Assembly: GCF_042665525.1 (NCBI RefSeq)
Contig: NZ_JBHTCQ010000001.1
Location: 1,426,001 to 1,490,000, forward strand
Direction: 5' to 3'
Length of the DNA: 64,000 bases
Source of the DNA: Allobogoriella alba
GTDB taxonomy: Bacteria > Actinomycetota > Actinomycetes > Actinomycetales > Actinomycetaceae
Each line of letters opens with the position of its first letter. The stretch's first letter is position 1. This document shows, in pieces, positions 63,434 through 64,000 of the stretch. A model generated the notes under the pieces. That model was not told the origin of the DNA. It worked only from the letters and a program-made list of their open reading frames with translations, and searched no databases. The position numbers and the translations under genes were made by a program.

Positions 63434-63895
63434 ATGAGCACATCGCAGGAGACCGGGACCGCTACCCGCGGGTTCTCGAAGGAGGAGCGCGCCGCGATGA
63501 AGGCGCGCGCCGTGGAGATCAAGGCGGAGTCGCGCGGCGGCAGCCGGTCCAAGAAGGCGGCGGCCGACGAGGCCGCGATGCTGAAGAAGATCGCCGAGAT
63601 GGCTTCCCCGGACCGGGAGATCGCGGAGCGGCTGCACGGCGTCGTCACCGCCGCGGCCCCCGAGCTGGCGCCGAAGCTCTGGTACGGCCAGCCGGCGTGG
63701 GCCCGCGCCGGCAAGCCGCTGTGCTTCTTCCGGAGCGGCCAGGTGGACAAGGAGCGGTACTCGACGTTCGGCTTCAGCACCGAGGCCAACCTCGACGACG
63801 ACGGCGGCCTGTGGGCCACGTCGTTCGCGCTGACGGAGCTGACCGAGGCCGGGGAGAAGCGGATCGCGGAACTCGTCGCGAAGGCGGTCTCCTGA
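63434..63895 (+). CDS. DUF1801 / YdhG-like domain protein
   Basis: 153 residues with GAGGAGAGGGACC before ATG 63434. A Lys/Arg/Ala-rich charged N terminus (about 1-50) is followed by the DUF1801 fold: PELAPKLWYGQPAWARAGKPLCFF and STFGFSTEANLDDDG. The family has a SRPBCC-unrelated small alpha/beta fold; a Bacillus relative is called an iron chaperone, but a function here is not established. Lone gene in the backbone after the island. Confidence 0.82.
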   Translation: MSTSQETGTATRGFSKEERAAMKARAVEIKAESRGGSRSKKAAADEAAMLKKIAEMASPDREIAERLHGVVTAAAPELAPKLWYGQPAWARAGKPLCFFRSGQVDKERYSTFGFSTEANLDDDGGLWATSFALTELTEAGEKRIAELVAKAVS

Positions 63896-63910
63896 CCTCG
63901 GGCGAAGGGC

Positions 63911-64000
63911 TCAGTACTCCCTGACGCTGCAGTCCCAGTGCCACCGGCGCCCGTGCGTCGCGTCGGTCCGCCCGGTCGCGGCCAGCAGGTCCTGCCAGGG
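63911..64000 (-). CDS. 3' end of a gene cut by the window edge
   Basis: On the minus strand a frame open from the window end stops with TGA at 63911 and encodes a C terminus ...TGRTDATHGRRWHWDCSVREY. Host-like composition; converges with the DUF1801 gene. Too short to identify. Confidence 0.4.
   Translation of the reverse strand, partial: PWQDLLAATGRTDATHGRRWHWDCSVREY

Overview
The window is chromosomal DNA from a high-GC actinobacterium, most likely a member of Micrococcales (Cellulomonas/Georgenia-like). The support is the very high GC third positions, frequent GTG/TTG starts, apparently leaderless genes, a DtxR/IdeR regulator, a c-di-AMP riboswitch in front of an NlpC/P60 hydrolase, an LPxTG protein with DUF5979 repeats, and the actinobacterial galU-glp-GNAT-sepX/glpR divisome locus. 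The genus cannot be fixed from sequence alone. There is one assembly gap (8230-8328).

Layout. 1-4474: an MMPL exporter (5' cut off) whose C terminus is a decayed ABC-ATPase, overlapping a YhgE/Pip partner. 4533-7556: MalY/PatB aminotransferase divergent from an MFS transporter, with a 15-bp inverted repeat over both start regions, then a carboxymuconolactone-decarboxylase-like protein. 7726-15310: a giant sortase-anchored surface protein. 15420-19347: a tightly overlapping operon of two small membrane proteins (one DUF5058) and two M20 hydrolases, probably uptake and hydrolysis of N-acyl or N-carbamoyl amino acids. 19540-26880: acetylxylan-esterase-like hydrolase, a small protein with a LacI regulator behind an operator-like promoter, serC, an arylsulfotransferase-like protein, deoC, and a citrate-synthase-fold protein that has lost its catalytic residues. 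26919-35890: UPF0114 membrane protein, IdeR-type regulator, riboswitch plus NlpC/P60 protein, universal stress protein, ornithine aminotransferase, dicarboxylate symporter, STAS protein, M20 peptidase, PfpI protein. 35995-37960: tRNA-Arg, ROK and PfkB kinases. 38373-43021: a 1480-residue protein built like a superfamily-1 helicase plus Vsr-type nuclease but with both active sites eroded, and a 67-residue partner. 43088-52863: mscL, SAF-domain protein, FmdB, penicillin acylase-like, 5-FTHF cyclo-ligase, galU, glp, GNAT, sepX/glpR, GNAT.

52950-62692 is an AT-richer genomic island inserted at the 3' end of tRNA-Ala(CGC). A 31-bp copy of the tRNA end recurs at 62662-62692. It carries an unknown protein, a single-chain type ISP restriction-modification enzyme, a DUF262/DUF1524 (GmrSD-type) protein overlapping it, and an unknown protein with a C-terminal HEPN-like motif. 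No integrase is visible. After the island the host backbone resumes with a hypothetical gene, a DUF1801 protein and a gene cut by the window end.

The strongest candidates for new biology are the pseudo-helicase/pseudo-nuclease with its small partner, the defence island combining ISP and GmrSD enzymes with two unknowns, the DUF5058/M20 operon, and the pseudo-citrate synthase.
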